Source: Umbilicaria muhlenbergii (taxonomy: Eukaryota > Ascomycota > Lecanoromycetes > Umbilicariales > Umbilicariaceae). From it: a stretch of DNA of 64,000 nt. The notes below the pieces were generated by a model. That model did not search any database, was not told the DNA's origin, and saw only the letters and a program-made list of their open reading frames with translations. The translations under genes were made by a program, and so were the position numbers. This document shows positions 35,787 to 46,009 of this stretch, piece after piece. Location of the stretch: assembly GCA_000611775.1 (NCBI GenBank), contig KK106985.1:1350291-1414290 (forward strand), given 5' to 3'. The stretch's first letter is position 1, and each line of letters opens with the position of its first letter.

Positions 35787-38564
35787 ATGGCCGGTAAGCA
35801 TGTGTGGTGCAGTGGCTGTCTATCTAGTCCTATGGCAGTTCGCATTCGATACAATCCATAGCGCTGACATACAATTTCTACAGACGAAATACGAAGGTCC
35901 GGAAGAGCCACGAAAGGCCAGCATACCAAGAACGTCGACGTTCCCGATGTTCCTTCTCTGAAACGTGGTGGGAAGGGCAGTCGGTCGAAGGCATCAAAAC
36001 AAGCTTCTTCCGAACCGACACCACCCGAAGATGAAGCCCCGGCAATCATACGTTGCATCTGTGGAGCTGTGGAGGAAGACGAAGACGATGAGAGGAAGAT
36101 GATAGTTTGTGACCGATGCGATGCTTGGCAGCACAATGAGTGTATGGAACTACCAGACGACGACTCACTTCTACCCGATGAATACTTTTGTGAGGTCTGC
36201 AAGCCGGAAGACCATCAAGGACTGTTAACAAAGGTTGCAAGGGGCGAAAAGCCATGGGAGGAGCGAGCAAGAGTGAGAGAGCGGGAGGAAGAGGAGAGAA
36301 AGTCGCGGAGGCGCAAGGGTGGTAAGAAGGGGAAAAAGGGAAGAGTCAGTGAAATGAAAACAGAGAAGAGCGAGGAGACCAACGGCAACGGCACAACAAT
36401 CAAAGACGTGCCCACAACTGATGGGCCAGCAACTATGACACCTGAACCCACCCAGAAGAGAAAGTTGCCAATTGAAAATACAACCGAGAGTAATGTCGAG
36501 GATGGGCAGGTCAGTAACATCACGCAACGCGTATTAAAACGCGTTAGACTGATTACTTTACAGGAGCCTGTCAACAAGATTCGCAAGGTCTCAAGCTCGA
36601 AGGACGTAAAGCCTCTTCCTCAGCGGCGCCAGTCAAGCACCATGGCAGCCCCAACAAGGCGCGACTCAAAGGGAGGTGTCCTTCAGACGGACCTGGTTGA
36701 GGACGTGTCTGATCTGCAGAGTGGAGCTCGCAGAAATGTCGCCACTGCTTTAGTCAAATTGTTTGTAGATCAGACAACTCAGGCCCAGAAGGAAGGTGCC
36801 TTCAAAGTACCAAAAGGTCAAACCTTTGAAGTCTTAGGCCGGAGACTCGGACTTGCAGTAGAGTATGCAGTGTTCGCCAACTTTTGGGGCCCAAGTGGAG
36901 AACCAAATCCAGCCTATAGCAACAAGTTCCGAATGATCTTGCACAACGTCAAGGCCAATCCGGCACTGCGAGATCGGCTCTTGAACAAATCATTGTCACC
37001 CCAAGAGTTATCCCAGATGTCTTCAGACGACATGGCTAGTAAGGAACTGCAAGAAATGACGGCAGAGATGAAGAAGGAAACGGAGAAACAACACGTACTC
37101 ATTCAAGAGGAGGGACCACGAATCAGAAGAACGCACAAGGGTGAAGAAGTCGTTGGAGACCCTATTACTGGTGATACAGAGTCAATCTTCCCTTCAGCAC
37201 CCCCAAGAAGGAGGGAAAGTGAGATGGTGGAGACAGAAGGGGGCAGGCAAACAAGCGGAGAGCCGACAAGCCCACAAAGCGCTGCGGCGGTAGAGCTTCC
37301 AGACGACGTCGGAAACACGGTTGCTGGTCTACCGCAAAGGGGAAGTCCTCTTGCAATCGATACACGGGCTACTCCTCGGCAATCCATTGATCCTAAACGG
37401 AAGTCTTCGTCCACGTTCGACATTCAAAGTGTTTGGTCTAGCGTCGAGTCGCCCGATGTTGACAAGCAGCGCACGCGTCTGCCTCCTCTACCGGAAGTAT
37501 CCACACACTATACCGGGCGAACCCAGGGTTCGGCGGTAGAGCCCGACGCGGACATTGATCAACTTCTGAAGGACGAAGAACCGGACGATGAGGAGCCATA
37601 CTCGCCAACAGACTATGCCGCAGATCCTGGAACTGTCTGGCGTGGCAAGCTTGTGCGGCCTGGATTTCCTGAAACAATCGGAATTGGAAAGCATGTTGGA
37701 GGCGCCGACCTCAGTGCCACTATTCCTTGGTCTCAGCTCATGCCACCCACCCTTCACGTAGAAGGCCGTATTGATATCGACCGGGCTAGCGAATACCTGT
37801 GCAACCTGAGATGGAGCCATACCACAGATGTTTCGGTCGTGGCAGTAACACCCAACGACGATCCTATCTCGAAAGCCGAGTTCGACAGACTATTCGACTA
37901 CTTGACCGAACGGAAGCGCTACGGTGTCATCGGTAAGAGCCACATGGCCGCACTCAGAGACATCTACATCGTACCGCTCGAATCAGGAATGAGCAAAAAA
38001 CCAGACTTCATCGAGCTGCTTGAACATTGCACCATCGAAGAACCCCGACCAGAACGAATGCTCCTCATAACCTTCGTCATCAAAGCTGGCCCCACCGACT
38101 CCGCGCAAGCCACGCCCCGCCACCTAGACACCGGCGCCGTCGCAAGCCCCATCGGAGCAGGCGGCCTCCAACCACACGCCTCTTACTCAACCCCCATCCC
38201 ACTGGGTCAACCCGCTCCACACATCTCGCCCATCCACTCCCACCTGCCACCATACGAGAGTTCGCCCCAACAGCACCCGCCATTCATGCCTCCACCTCAG
38301 GGCTATCAGCAAACACAACAGCCTTACCAAGCCCAACAAGACGGCCCCAAAGGCATCGAAGCCGCCAGACACGTCCTCGGCGACTTGGCGAATGCGCCCG
38401 TCATTGCGGAATTGTTGACACAGTCACCGGCAACGGGAGTGAATGAGTTCACGGCCATCAGGGAGGTATTCGAGGCCGTGCCGGCTAGTCGGAATGACTT
38501 TGCCGTTTTGATGGACGCGCTGGCTAGGAAGCTGCAGCAGAACTCTGGTGGATCTGGGTCTTGA
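35787..38564 (+). CDS. BYE1: BYE1-like PHD / TFIIS-central / SPOC transcription factor
   Basis: Bye1 binds H3K4-methylated nucleosomes and RNA polymerase II and modulates elongation. One 90-base intron (35794-35883) follows the 7-base coding part MA-D, giving MADEIRRSGRATKGQHTKN and 895 residues. The PHD finger lies near residues 60-110 (IIRCICGAVEEDEDDE, MIVCDRCDAWQHNECMEL, YFCEVCKP). The TFIIS central domain is near 275-360 (NVATALVKLFVDQTTQAQKE, NKFRMILHNVKANPALRDRL, LSPQELSQMSSDDMAS). The SPOC domain is near 600-760 (VWRGKLVRPGFPE, YGVIGKSH, RDIYIVPLE). A Pro/Gln-rich tail follows. An inner segment (36510-36563) has full intron signals yet stays in frame; see findings. Confidence 0.92.
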
Positions 38565-38924
38565 GAGATGTTGTGATAGCAAAAGGGGGGTTGGATATGT
38601 CACACGCGTTCGCATGGACCTTTTTGGCGTGGTTGTTCCGTTCTTCGGGGTGTCTTGCTTACCAGCTAGCTTCATTAACTGGACGCTGAGAGGAAGGCTG
38701 TGATTGTTGGAGGCTTTTGTAAGTGTCATCCATGCATATCAGTTCTCGATTGTAGGCATAGGGAATCGGATGCGCTCCGTCGTCATGCCAACATGGTTGG
38801 TAGACAAGAAAATTCCACAATGTAAATTTTAGCATTCAGGGAAGCTGTTTAGCAAGGTCGAATCAATATTTCACCAATTATCTTTACCACTGAGATTTGC
38901 ATCATGCTCAGTCTGAACAAGAAT
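38565..38924. other. Convergent intergenic region, BYE1 / GPI16
   Basis: This is 360 bases between two 3' ends. Nothing coding is seen. Confidence 0.5.
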
Positions 38925-40806
38925 TCATTGCGTTTTCTTCTCTCTCCTCACGAACCTATCTCTAAGCACAACCAGTGTACCCCTGATCCTCGCCCTAATC
39001 CTCCCCACATCATATCCCTCCACCTCATCAGCGCCTACAAACCTCCTCACAAGCAGGTTGAAAATATTCCCAAACGCCAACGCCATGACCGTACTTGTCA
39101 GGATGATTACGTTATACGGCATGCTGAAATCCGGTGTCGGCAACGGCAGTAACAGGCTTGTTGTCCGAAGGTACACCGGTCCAGAAGTCGTGTTGGAGGT
39201 TAGTCGAATTACTGCGGGCGCGACATCGAAGCCTCGGTTCGCATCAGGTGGATATTCCGTGTATCGCAGAATCGCTTTCTCAAAGTCATAGGTGAGCGTC
39301 ACGATGGACGCAGGAGGGACTGACATGCGGATCTCGAGCTGAGTGCCACGCCGGCGGTCGAGTGCTGGCCGGTAGTAGATTTCTTTTATGATGTCGGAGG
39401 GTTGTGAGATTTGGCCCGCGATTTGGGTTTTTAAGGTGTGTAAATAGGGTTTCATGAACCAGGGGAGAGACTCGAGATAGATGAATTCAACGGGAGATGT
39501 GAGAGACGGGTTAGTGAGCAGTGTTTGCACACCGCCACGTTCTTGGCCGTGGCCGGTGAAGGAGCGTTCGGCGTGCAGGAGGGGTTGTTTGAGAGGGCCG
39601 CGAATATTAGATGTTTGCTCTGGGAGTAGCATTTCGAAGTCCGAAGAGTCGGGTAATGTGAAGCAACGAGAGTTTCCACCTTGGTGCTTGTGTTCTGTTG
39701 CACCAGGCGATTTGTATACTTCGCGGTCATGGGGAACTTCAATGCATACTGAATCAGACGCCATGTCTTCAGAGTCTGTGGACAGGCATCGCCCTTTGAT
39801 TGGCCGCCCGAAAACCTCGGTCAGACTCCACGGCTGGCCATTGGATACATCGAGAGGATAGCAAGCGTCGTCGGATGAGTATGGCTTAGAGGTATCGCAT
39901 ATTAGGTTTTCACGCGGCACAGGACGCGGTATAGGGTTATCTGAAAGTTGTAAGCGTCTGTAGAACTTGACGACTTGGATACCCACCTCGAGGTCTTTTG
40001 GAGCGTTCAATGTCCAGCACCATGTCAATAGACTGGCTCATCTCTACCACGCACTCTGAACCATCAGCTGGGCAGACGGGTCGTACATCAATGGCCATGG
40101 TCTGCCACGAAGCATCAAAGAGTTTGTGTCCGTCCAGAAGGGTCGATATGCCGGCTTTACCCTTGCACGGCAAGAGCTTGAGGAAAGGTGTTAGGTTTTC
40201 TGTGCATACTACTTCGCGAGGCAAGGTCCCATGGAGCAGATGTAGGTTGGACAAAGCACTTTTCGAGTGGTCACCAGCTGGCTGAAAGGTCATGACTGGT
40301 CTCGTGGTTCTTGTCGAGTCAATGAAATTGAGGGAAGCGCAGAAGAGACCGGAGAGGGCATTCGTGAGAGTTATCCAGCGTGCAAATGCCCTGGACAAAG
40401 ATTTAGACGGTATTCCCTATCGGCTCCAATCTCTGCTTGAGCAGGCTTACTCCTCATCCGTCTTTGCTTCCACCCAAGCCCACAGCTCAACGCCCGTCCC
40501 TCCTTCCTTAGCCCCATCCCATGGTCTCGCGCCCCAGCTTTCTGCATCCCATCTACCAGTGCTAAATCTCAGGTGAAGCTCTCGTGTTTTTGCATGCTGT
40601 AGGATCTGGCCAAGCGACCGCGGGAAGAACCTGAAATGTTGCTGTTCAAAAGAACTCAGGGAAGCGTTGCTACGAAAGTCGAAGGATGCAAGCAGAGATG
40701 AAGGGGGTAATGGCTGCAGCACGAGGCGTTCATGGTAGTCGGGAGTTGCGAAAGCGCCTGTCCAACATAATAAAGACAGCAGTGAAAGACAGTAAAGGAA
40801 AATCAT
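38925..40806 (-). CDS. GPI16: GPI transamidase subunit GPI16 (PIG-T)
   Basis: This is a subunit of the ER complex that attaches GPI anchors to proteins. Two introns (40391-40450, 39941-39986) give 591 residues. The protein starts with a signal peptide (MIFLYCLSLLSLLCWTGAFA). Conserved blocks follow: DYHERLVLQPLPPSSLLASF, WDAESWGARPWDGAKEGGTG, LTNALSGLFCASLNFIDST, NLHLLHGTLPREVVCTENLT, RPRDNPIPRPVPRENL and VYLRTTSLLLPLPTPDFSMP. A single C-terminal membrane span (VIILTSTVMALAFGNIFNLL) and a short basic cytosolic tail ending REKKTQ complete the family layout. It is divergent from LUC7, with 234 bases between start codons. Confidence 0.93.
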
Positions 40807-41040
40807 GCCCGCATGCCAGCTGGAGCTCTGGTCGCCCAAATGTACAAAATCTCGAGGCCGGTCAAGCTTGATGTCTGGGGTATGGCAGCGTTGGCGCTAA
40901 CAACTATAGGGCTGAATTTAGCTTTCCCGTGACTTTGTATGGAATTCCTCTTCGACAGACTGATATTACATCTAAGTGTTGTGTCAAGTCTCCACTCATA
41001 GTCACTACTGCTGTAACGGAAACCCCTCGAATTTGTGATC

Positions 41041-42114
41041 ATGGCGGCGGAGCAGAGAAAGCTGCTTGGTAAATATAGAAGCTTTACTACCACCTCAATA
41101 CGCAGACTGCTAACCCTAACCGCTCCTCCCAGAGCAGCTCATGGGCGGTATTACCCCTCCTGGTCGCTCTTCTGAATCACCACTGACATTTGTTTCCCTC
41201 TCTAGAGCAGCTCATGGGCGCCGGTGCTTCCTCGCGACATGCCCAACTCTCCATGACCGACCCCAAAGTTTGCCGCTCCTTTCTCGTCGGCACCTGCCCG
41301 CACGACCTCTTCACAAACACGAAACAAGATCTAGGCCCTTGTCCCAAGGTCCACAGCGAACCGCTCAAAACCGAGTACGAGAATGCCCCGGATAAGAGCA
41401 AGTATGGCTTCGAATACGACTACATGCGGGACATGCAAAAGTACATTGACGAATGTAACCGGAGGATCGACGCGGCCCAACGCCGTTTAGAAAAGACACC
41501 CGACGAGATCCGGCAGACTAATGCCCTTGTAAGCCCCCATCACGCGCCATCTGTTGGAAAGATAGAGCCATACTGACACCGAACGCTCACCCCAGCTTAA
41601 ACAAATCTCCGACCTCTCCCGCACCATCAACACCGGCCTCCTCGAAGTCAGCATCCTCGGCGAATCCGGCTCGGTAAACACAGCCTATACCGAGTTCTAC
41701 AAAATCCGCACCGCCAAAGCCAGCAAAGAAGAAAAAGAGCGCGAGCTGAAATCCCTGTCCGACACCTCGGGCCCCAGCGGGCATCAGAAGCTGCAAGTCT
41801 GCGACGTGTGCGGCGCGTATTTGAGTCGGTTGGATAATGATCGGAGGTTGGCGGATCATTTCTACGGGAAGATGCATTTGGGGTATGCGCAGATGAGGAG
41901 GACGTGGGAGACGTTGCAGAAGGAGTTGAAGGGACGGCCGCCTCCTATGAGGCAGGATGCTGGGGATGGGAGTCCGGCGGGTCCGAGGGGTGAGGATGGG
42001 GGGTATGGGGATGGGGGAGGATGGGGCGGTAGAGGAAGAGGTGGGTTTAGGGGTGGTGGAGGAGGATTCCGAGGGGGCTTTAGGGGGAGAGGTGGGTATG
42101 GTGGGCGCTGGTAA
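41041..42114 (+). CDS. LUC7: U1 snRNP-associated protein LUC7
   Basis: LUC7 helps U1 snRNP choose 5' splice sites. The best model has four exons, including a 15-base microexon at 41133-41147; introns are 41069-41132, 41148-41205 and 41529-41595. This gives 294 residues. The opening reads MAAEQRKLLEQLMG-EQLMGAG. CCCH zinc-finger motifs follow: VCRSFLVGTCPHDLF with CPKVH, and later the C2H2-like VCDVCGAYLSRLDNDRRLA with HFYGKMHLGY. A helical region lies between (MRDMQKYIDECNRRIDAAQR). The tail is an RGG box (GGRGRGGFRGGGGGFRGGFR), whereas many LUC7 proteins end in RS repeats. Skipping the microexon would stay in frame and remove five residues. Confidence 0.93.
41133..41147 (+). other. LUC7: 15-base microexon of LUC7
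   Basis: The bases AGCAGCTCATGGGCG are preceded by CCTCCCAG and followed by GTATTA. They recur exactly at the start of the next exon (41206-41220). Including the microexon encodes EQLMG twice, which fits the fungal LUC7 N terminus I remember (LLEQLMG followed by a second similar unit). Confidence 0.7.
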
Positions 42115-42466
42115 GACTGGCGGGACTTTTATGCATCATCTGGCGCAGGTAAGGAAGGAGTTTTGCATGGATGGAGAGTTTGGAGCTGTAACTTCTTGCT
42201 GCGTTGCGTAGGTCCTTTTTTGTAGATACCCGCCCAGCCTGTGGTATCTTCGCGCTGTTGCGCCAAAATGGAAATAACTTTGCCCCCATTAACGCCAATC
42301 GCTTTTCGTAGTGTTCTATCTCTGCATCCCTGATCAGTGATCCAATCGGTACCAAGGCTGTTGACATTCATTGCGTTTCCCAGAACGATGTGGACTTATC
42401 CAGGCTGAAGGTATCCAGGCTGAAGGTATCCAGGCTGAAGGTATCCAGGCAAATCCATAACGCGAT
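42115..42466. other. Convergent intergenic region, LUC7 / RGG-rich gene
   Basis: This is 352 bases between two 3' ends, with a short 15-base tandem repeat just beyond the RGG gene's stop codon. No gene is seen. Confidence 0.5.
42398..42448. repeat. 15-bp tandem repeat, about 3.5 copies
   Basis: The unit ATCCAGGCTGAAGGT is repeated three times in a row, followed by a partial copy ATCCAGGC. The copies are identical. The array lies in the presumed 3' UTR of the minus-strand gene ending at 42467. Confidence 0.85.
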
Positions 42467-43919
42467 TCACCATCCGCCGGCGGGTGCATTAGCTTCCACC
42501 TGCTCGGCCCAGCTTCCCTTCTCTCCATTTGGCGACTGCACCGGCTCCGAAGCCATTGAAGCTGCCCACTTGCTCTCAAGCCCAGCTGTCTTCCCAGCCG
42601 GGCCAGGCAACGCTGGAAAGTCTTTTTCAGCGCTGATGACAGGAGCTGAGGATATGCTCCGGCTGTGAGGAGGTATACCGCCACCAGCTTCGTACCCACC
42701 ACGTCCCCTTCCCCTTCCCCGCCCTCCACGTCCACCACGTCCTCTGCCTCCCCTGGTCGAGAACCCCGCCCCTTCTTCGTCTTGGTTCGCGTCACCGTAT
42801 CGAGGGCCGTCGAATCTCGCGTTGTTACCATACTGGCCCACACCTCCGTGCGCTCCCCGCCTGTACTGACTCGATCGTCCATTGGCCATATCCTGCTCTA
42901 CTTTATCCTCATCCCACTCCCTCCCTCCTTGCGCCTTCAGTTTCCTTAAGCGGTTCTTTTCCCTCTCGGCATCCTGAACCCTCTTGGCTGCGCTCTCTTC
43001 CCGCCTCTTCACCTGTGCTTGCTGCTCTCTATGCTGAAACGACGCCTCGTCTGCTTCTGCCAGTCTGTGCGCTTCCTCTCGTTTCGCATTATTAAGCTTC
43101 ACAGCTTCCAGACGAGCAGATAGTTCATCTTCTGTAAGCTTAGGCTTTCGGACTCCACCAGTGCCAGAGCGGTCGCCACGGACGGCTTGAGGTGGGGGTT
43201 GGGCGTGCGATTCGTTCTCTTTAGACGGTTCATGACTTACAGGGGCGGCTGAAGTGGTATCTGTAGATAAAGGCTCGCGAGTGGCTTCGCCGGGTTTTAT
43301 GCTTCGTCCCTGGGTCCGGGCTCTACTTGAGCGGTCGGCGCGAGGGTATTGTGGTGCTTGGCTTGGGAGAGGTGAGGAAGCTGGTGTTTGCTGTGGAATG
43401 GGCTCTGTAAACGGTGTGAACTCATCATCGAAAAGATCGTCTGGTTCTCGGGTTTGGGCGAAGCCATCCATCATTGCTCGGATCCAGCCAGAGCTTGAGG
43501 CACGCAAGCGTTTTCTAGATTCAGTTTTCTTTGGTTCTTTTGGTAGGGGCCCGTAAAGGACAAGCGGTAGTTCCTTTGAGGTTTCTGGAAATTTCTCTCG
43601 TCGACGAGCTGATTGCTGGTGAGCTGGTCAGTCTAGGTTGCGACCTAATAGCCGCTGATCGCGAAGATCTCACCTCTAAGGTCTCTTCGAAAGGAGCTAT
43701 TGGCCTATGGCGGGTCTTGAGGAAGTTCAGCTCACGCACGTACTGAGCCGATGGGCGCTCGAGTAGTTCGAATGGCCACAACTGAGCAATTCTTCCACGG
43801 ATATCATGCACAAGAATTGACGTTGGTAGAACAATGGCAGCGGTACCGCCATACGGAGCTTCATCACAAGCTCTATGGGGTCGAGGCGGGACTTCGGTCA
43901 AACGTTTTTCCACTTCCAT
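42467..43919 (-). CDS. Conserved RGG-rich protein of unknown function
   Basis: I recognise this type from fungal genomes but know no function. Joining two exons across 43595-43673 gives 457 residues. The N-terminal part is compact (VHDIRGRIAQLWPFELLERP, VRELNFLKTRHRPIAPFEE, then KFPETSKELPLVLYGPLPK). It is followed by MMDGFAQTREPDDLFDDEF, a region with RSGTGGVRKPKLTEDELSAR and a charged helix (HRLAEADEASFQHREQQAQV), GREWDEDKVEQDM, an RGG box (RGGRGRGGRGGRGRGRGRGG) and the end EKDFPALPG with AEQVEANAPAGGW. This suggests an RNA-binding protein (inference). The join is uncertain: the second part could be a separate gene starting at 43474 or 43471. A hairpin element begins about 10 bases upstream of the ATG at 43919. 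Confidence 0.65.
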
Positions 43920-43929
43920 GCTTAACGTA

Positions 43930-44351
43930 GTCCACGGGGCAACGCCGCACTATAGGCAACGCCGCCACCCCCCCCCCCCAAACTATTGAAATTACCCATT
44001 TCTCCACCATAATTGCATGCATTCAATGGAGAAAGAAGTGCGTATTCTGAAGGCCATTGAGGCCTATAATAACGCTCTTACAAATCCAGAAAGCAGCTAG
44101 AGACACAGGCTAGGAAGTCAAAACGGCTGCAGGATAAAGAGGAGAATCCTGCAGCCGTTTTGACTTCCTAGCCTGTGTCTCTAGCTGCTTTCTGGATTTG
44201 TAAGAGCGTTATTATAGGCCTCAATGGCCTTCAGAATACGCACTTCTTTCTCCATTGAATGCATGCAATTATGGTGGAGAAATGGGTAATTTCAATAGTT
44301 GGGGGGGGGGGGGGTGCGGCGTTGCCTATAGTGCGGCGTTGCCCCGTGGGT
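43930..44351. mobile_element. Palindromic (fold-back) MITE-like element, Tc1/mariner-pogo type
   Basis: Two arms of about 206 bases flank a 10-base loop (44136-44145). From 43981-44135 and 44146-44300 the arms are perfect complements (155 bp). The outer parts differ only at a few bases and in a homopolymer (12 C on the left, 14 G on the right). The element is flanked by TA on each side (43928-43929, 44352-44353), the target duplication expected of Tc1/mariner/pogo elements. Each arm tip has CCACGGGGCAACGCCGC and a second copy of GGCAACGCCGC. Each arm also contains an open stretch starting MEKEVRILKAIEAYNNALTN, then KAARDTG in another frame. This resembles the N-terminal helix-turn-helix of a pogo/Fot1-like transposase, so the element may be a head-to-head duplication of a transposon end. 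It cannot encode a transposase itself. The near identity of the arms suggests recent origin or ongoing arm correction. Confidence 0.85.
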
Positions 44352-44353
44352 TA

Positions 44354-45047
44354 CGTTAGTGGTGCGCTTGATTTGATTGGTGGAGACTATGTCATATTCG
44401 AACTAACCTTACGGAAAGTGGTTAGTCTGGCGGCAGCTAAACCAAGTACAGCATGGGGTCTCAAGCCCTACATTGTCCAGAGCTCTCATCCGTTCTATCC
44501 CACCTTTCCGTGAGGCCACTACAAATGTAGGTACCTATGATGATACGCTGATTTTCGGCACGTTAAGATGTAGTGGTTAAAGGCTTCAAGTACGTCTACG
44601 CATGAGAGTCAACAAATCATGGTGGTAACGGAAGTCATGTTCAATAGATGACTACCCTGGAACAGTGCGCTGCAGGATTTCTAATATTCTGGTTACATGC
44701 ATGATCTGGTATGGTGGTAAGGAACAATTTTCTCAACAGTTCCTGGAACACGCTTGCGCCAAATCCAGTGCATCCAGAAACAAGAACGTAGGGTGTGTTA
44801 CCAATGAGGCTTTGGTAAGGAGCCTTTAAAGGCTCCACGGTGGTATCATCGGTTTTGTGGCGGCGGGAGCAGAGCCCGCAGACCGCCAAGGATACTCCGC
44901 GGATAGAGACTGCGAAAACTGTTCCGCGTGATTGCCTCGGCATCGCTATGGAAGTGCGCTGGGAGGGATGTCGAGCGAGCCGCTCCGCTGGGAACCCATC
45001 GATTCCAGTCTCTTTCTTCAGATCCGCAAACGGTATCTTAACGCCGT
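44354..45047. other. Intergenic region between the palindrome and NMNAT
   Basis: This is 694 bases without a recognised gene. A 100-codon minus frame (44641-44943) starts with ATG, but it lies just past the NMNAT stop codon and looks like 3' UTR. Confidence 0.45.
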
Positions 45048-46009
45048 TCAGCTTTTGGGCCCCTCAGACTGGGATTCTTGCGCGGGAAGTTTTCCCTTCC
45101 CTTCTTTTTCCCTTTCGTGCATACTTGATGATGCGCCATCGTCCTCGTACAAACCATGTTCTTCAATGTATTGTATTACCGGTGCGGGAACAAGGTACTG
45201 AACGCTCATCTCTCTCCTTAGAAACAGCCTAATCTTCGTACTGCTAACGTCATTCTGAATCAGCTGTTGAATTACATAGATGTTGTCTTTCCAAGTCTGT
45301 AAACTCGCCAATGCTTCATCGATATCCGTTCCAGTTCGCTCGACGATGAAGGTTCCATATTGTCTCAGTATGTGGTCCAGATCTTTGTCACTCCATACAC
45401 CAGGCGTGGACATGGTTTGGATCAGGTCCGCACCAGCTAGCAGGGCAACACGAACTTTCTTCCGGTCGCCGTCTTGGGTCTCGACACCTCCAAGGACCGT
45501 ATTAATCTCATGTTGGAAGTGATCCAGGACGATTGCGGTAGGCTGGTACTGCTTCTGAATAGCTTCCCATGGATCCACCATGAGCCAATTGGATGTTTGG
45601 TCAACCGCAATCTGGCACATTTGAATGCTGCGTGGTTGGTGTTAGTCTGAAGCGAATACTAAGGCTTCCCAGCTGTTTTGACTTACCGATGCTCCGCGCT
45701 TGCTAGACCTGCCTTCTTGTAAGCATCCGAGACTGGGGATAGATACCCTCCGACAAGCTCAAAATCGGTATTGAACTTGACGTAGTCCGCCGCCATCTCA
45801 AACATCCGAAGGTGAAGATAGGTAATTGGCGAGAATGAACCACAGGCGACCAGCAACAACGGAGTTTTGGACGAGTCGTTCATCACCCGCTTCAGTCTAT
45901 CTTGGGGGAAATGATAGGCTCCCAGTTGTTCGGCGGTCATAGCAGGCGGCGGACCATTGGTTGGCGCCGTCGGAACCGGGTTTTGGACATCGCTTTCCGA
46001 TGCCTCCAT
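45048..46009 (-). CDS. NMA1: Nicotinamide mononucleotide adenylyltransferase (NMNAT)
   Basis: The enzyme makes NAD from NMN (or nicotinate mononucleotide) and ATP. One intron (45628-45686) gives 300 residues from the ATG at 46009. The nucleotidyltransferase signature is in LLVACGSFSPITYLHLRMFE. Other family blocks are LVGGYLSPVSDAYKKAGLAS, NWLMVDPWEAIQ, VALLAGADLIQTMSTPGVW, YGTFIVERTGTDI and the second signature SSTKIRLFLRREMSVQYLVP. A Glu/Ser-rich C-terminal tail is extra. Upstream of the ATG the same frame stays open for 75 codons with a basic, Arg/Ser-rich sequence but contains no ATG; see findings. Confidence 0.95.

Noticed and set aside
44641-44943. 100-codon minus frame with an ATG
   Set aside because: It lies directly downstream of the NMNAT stop on the same strand, has no family match, and most likely is 3' UTR.
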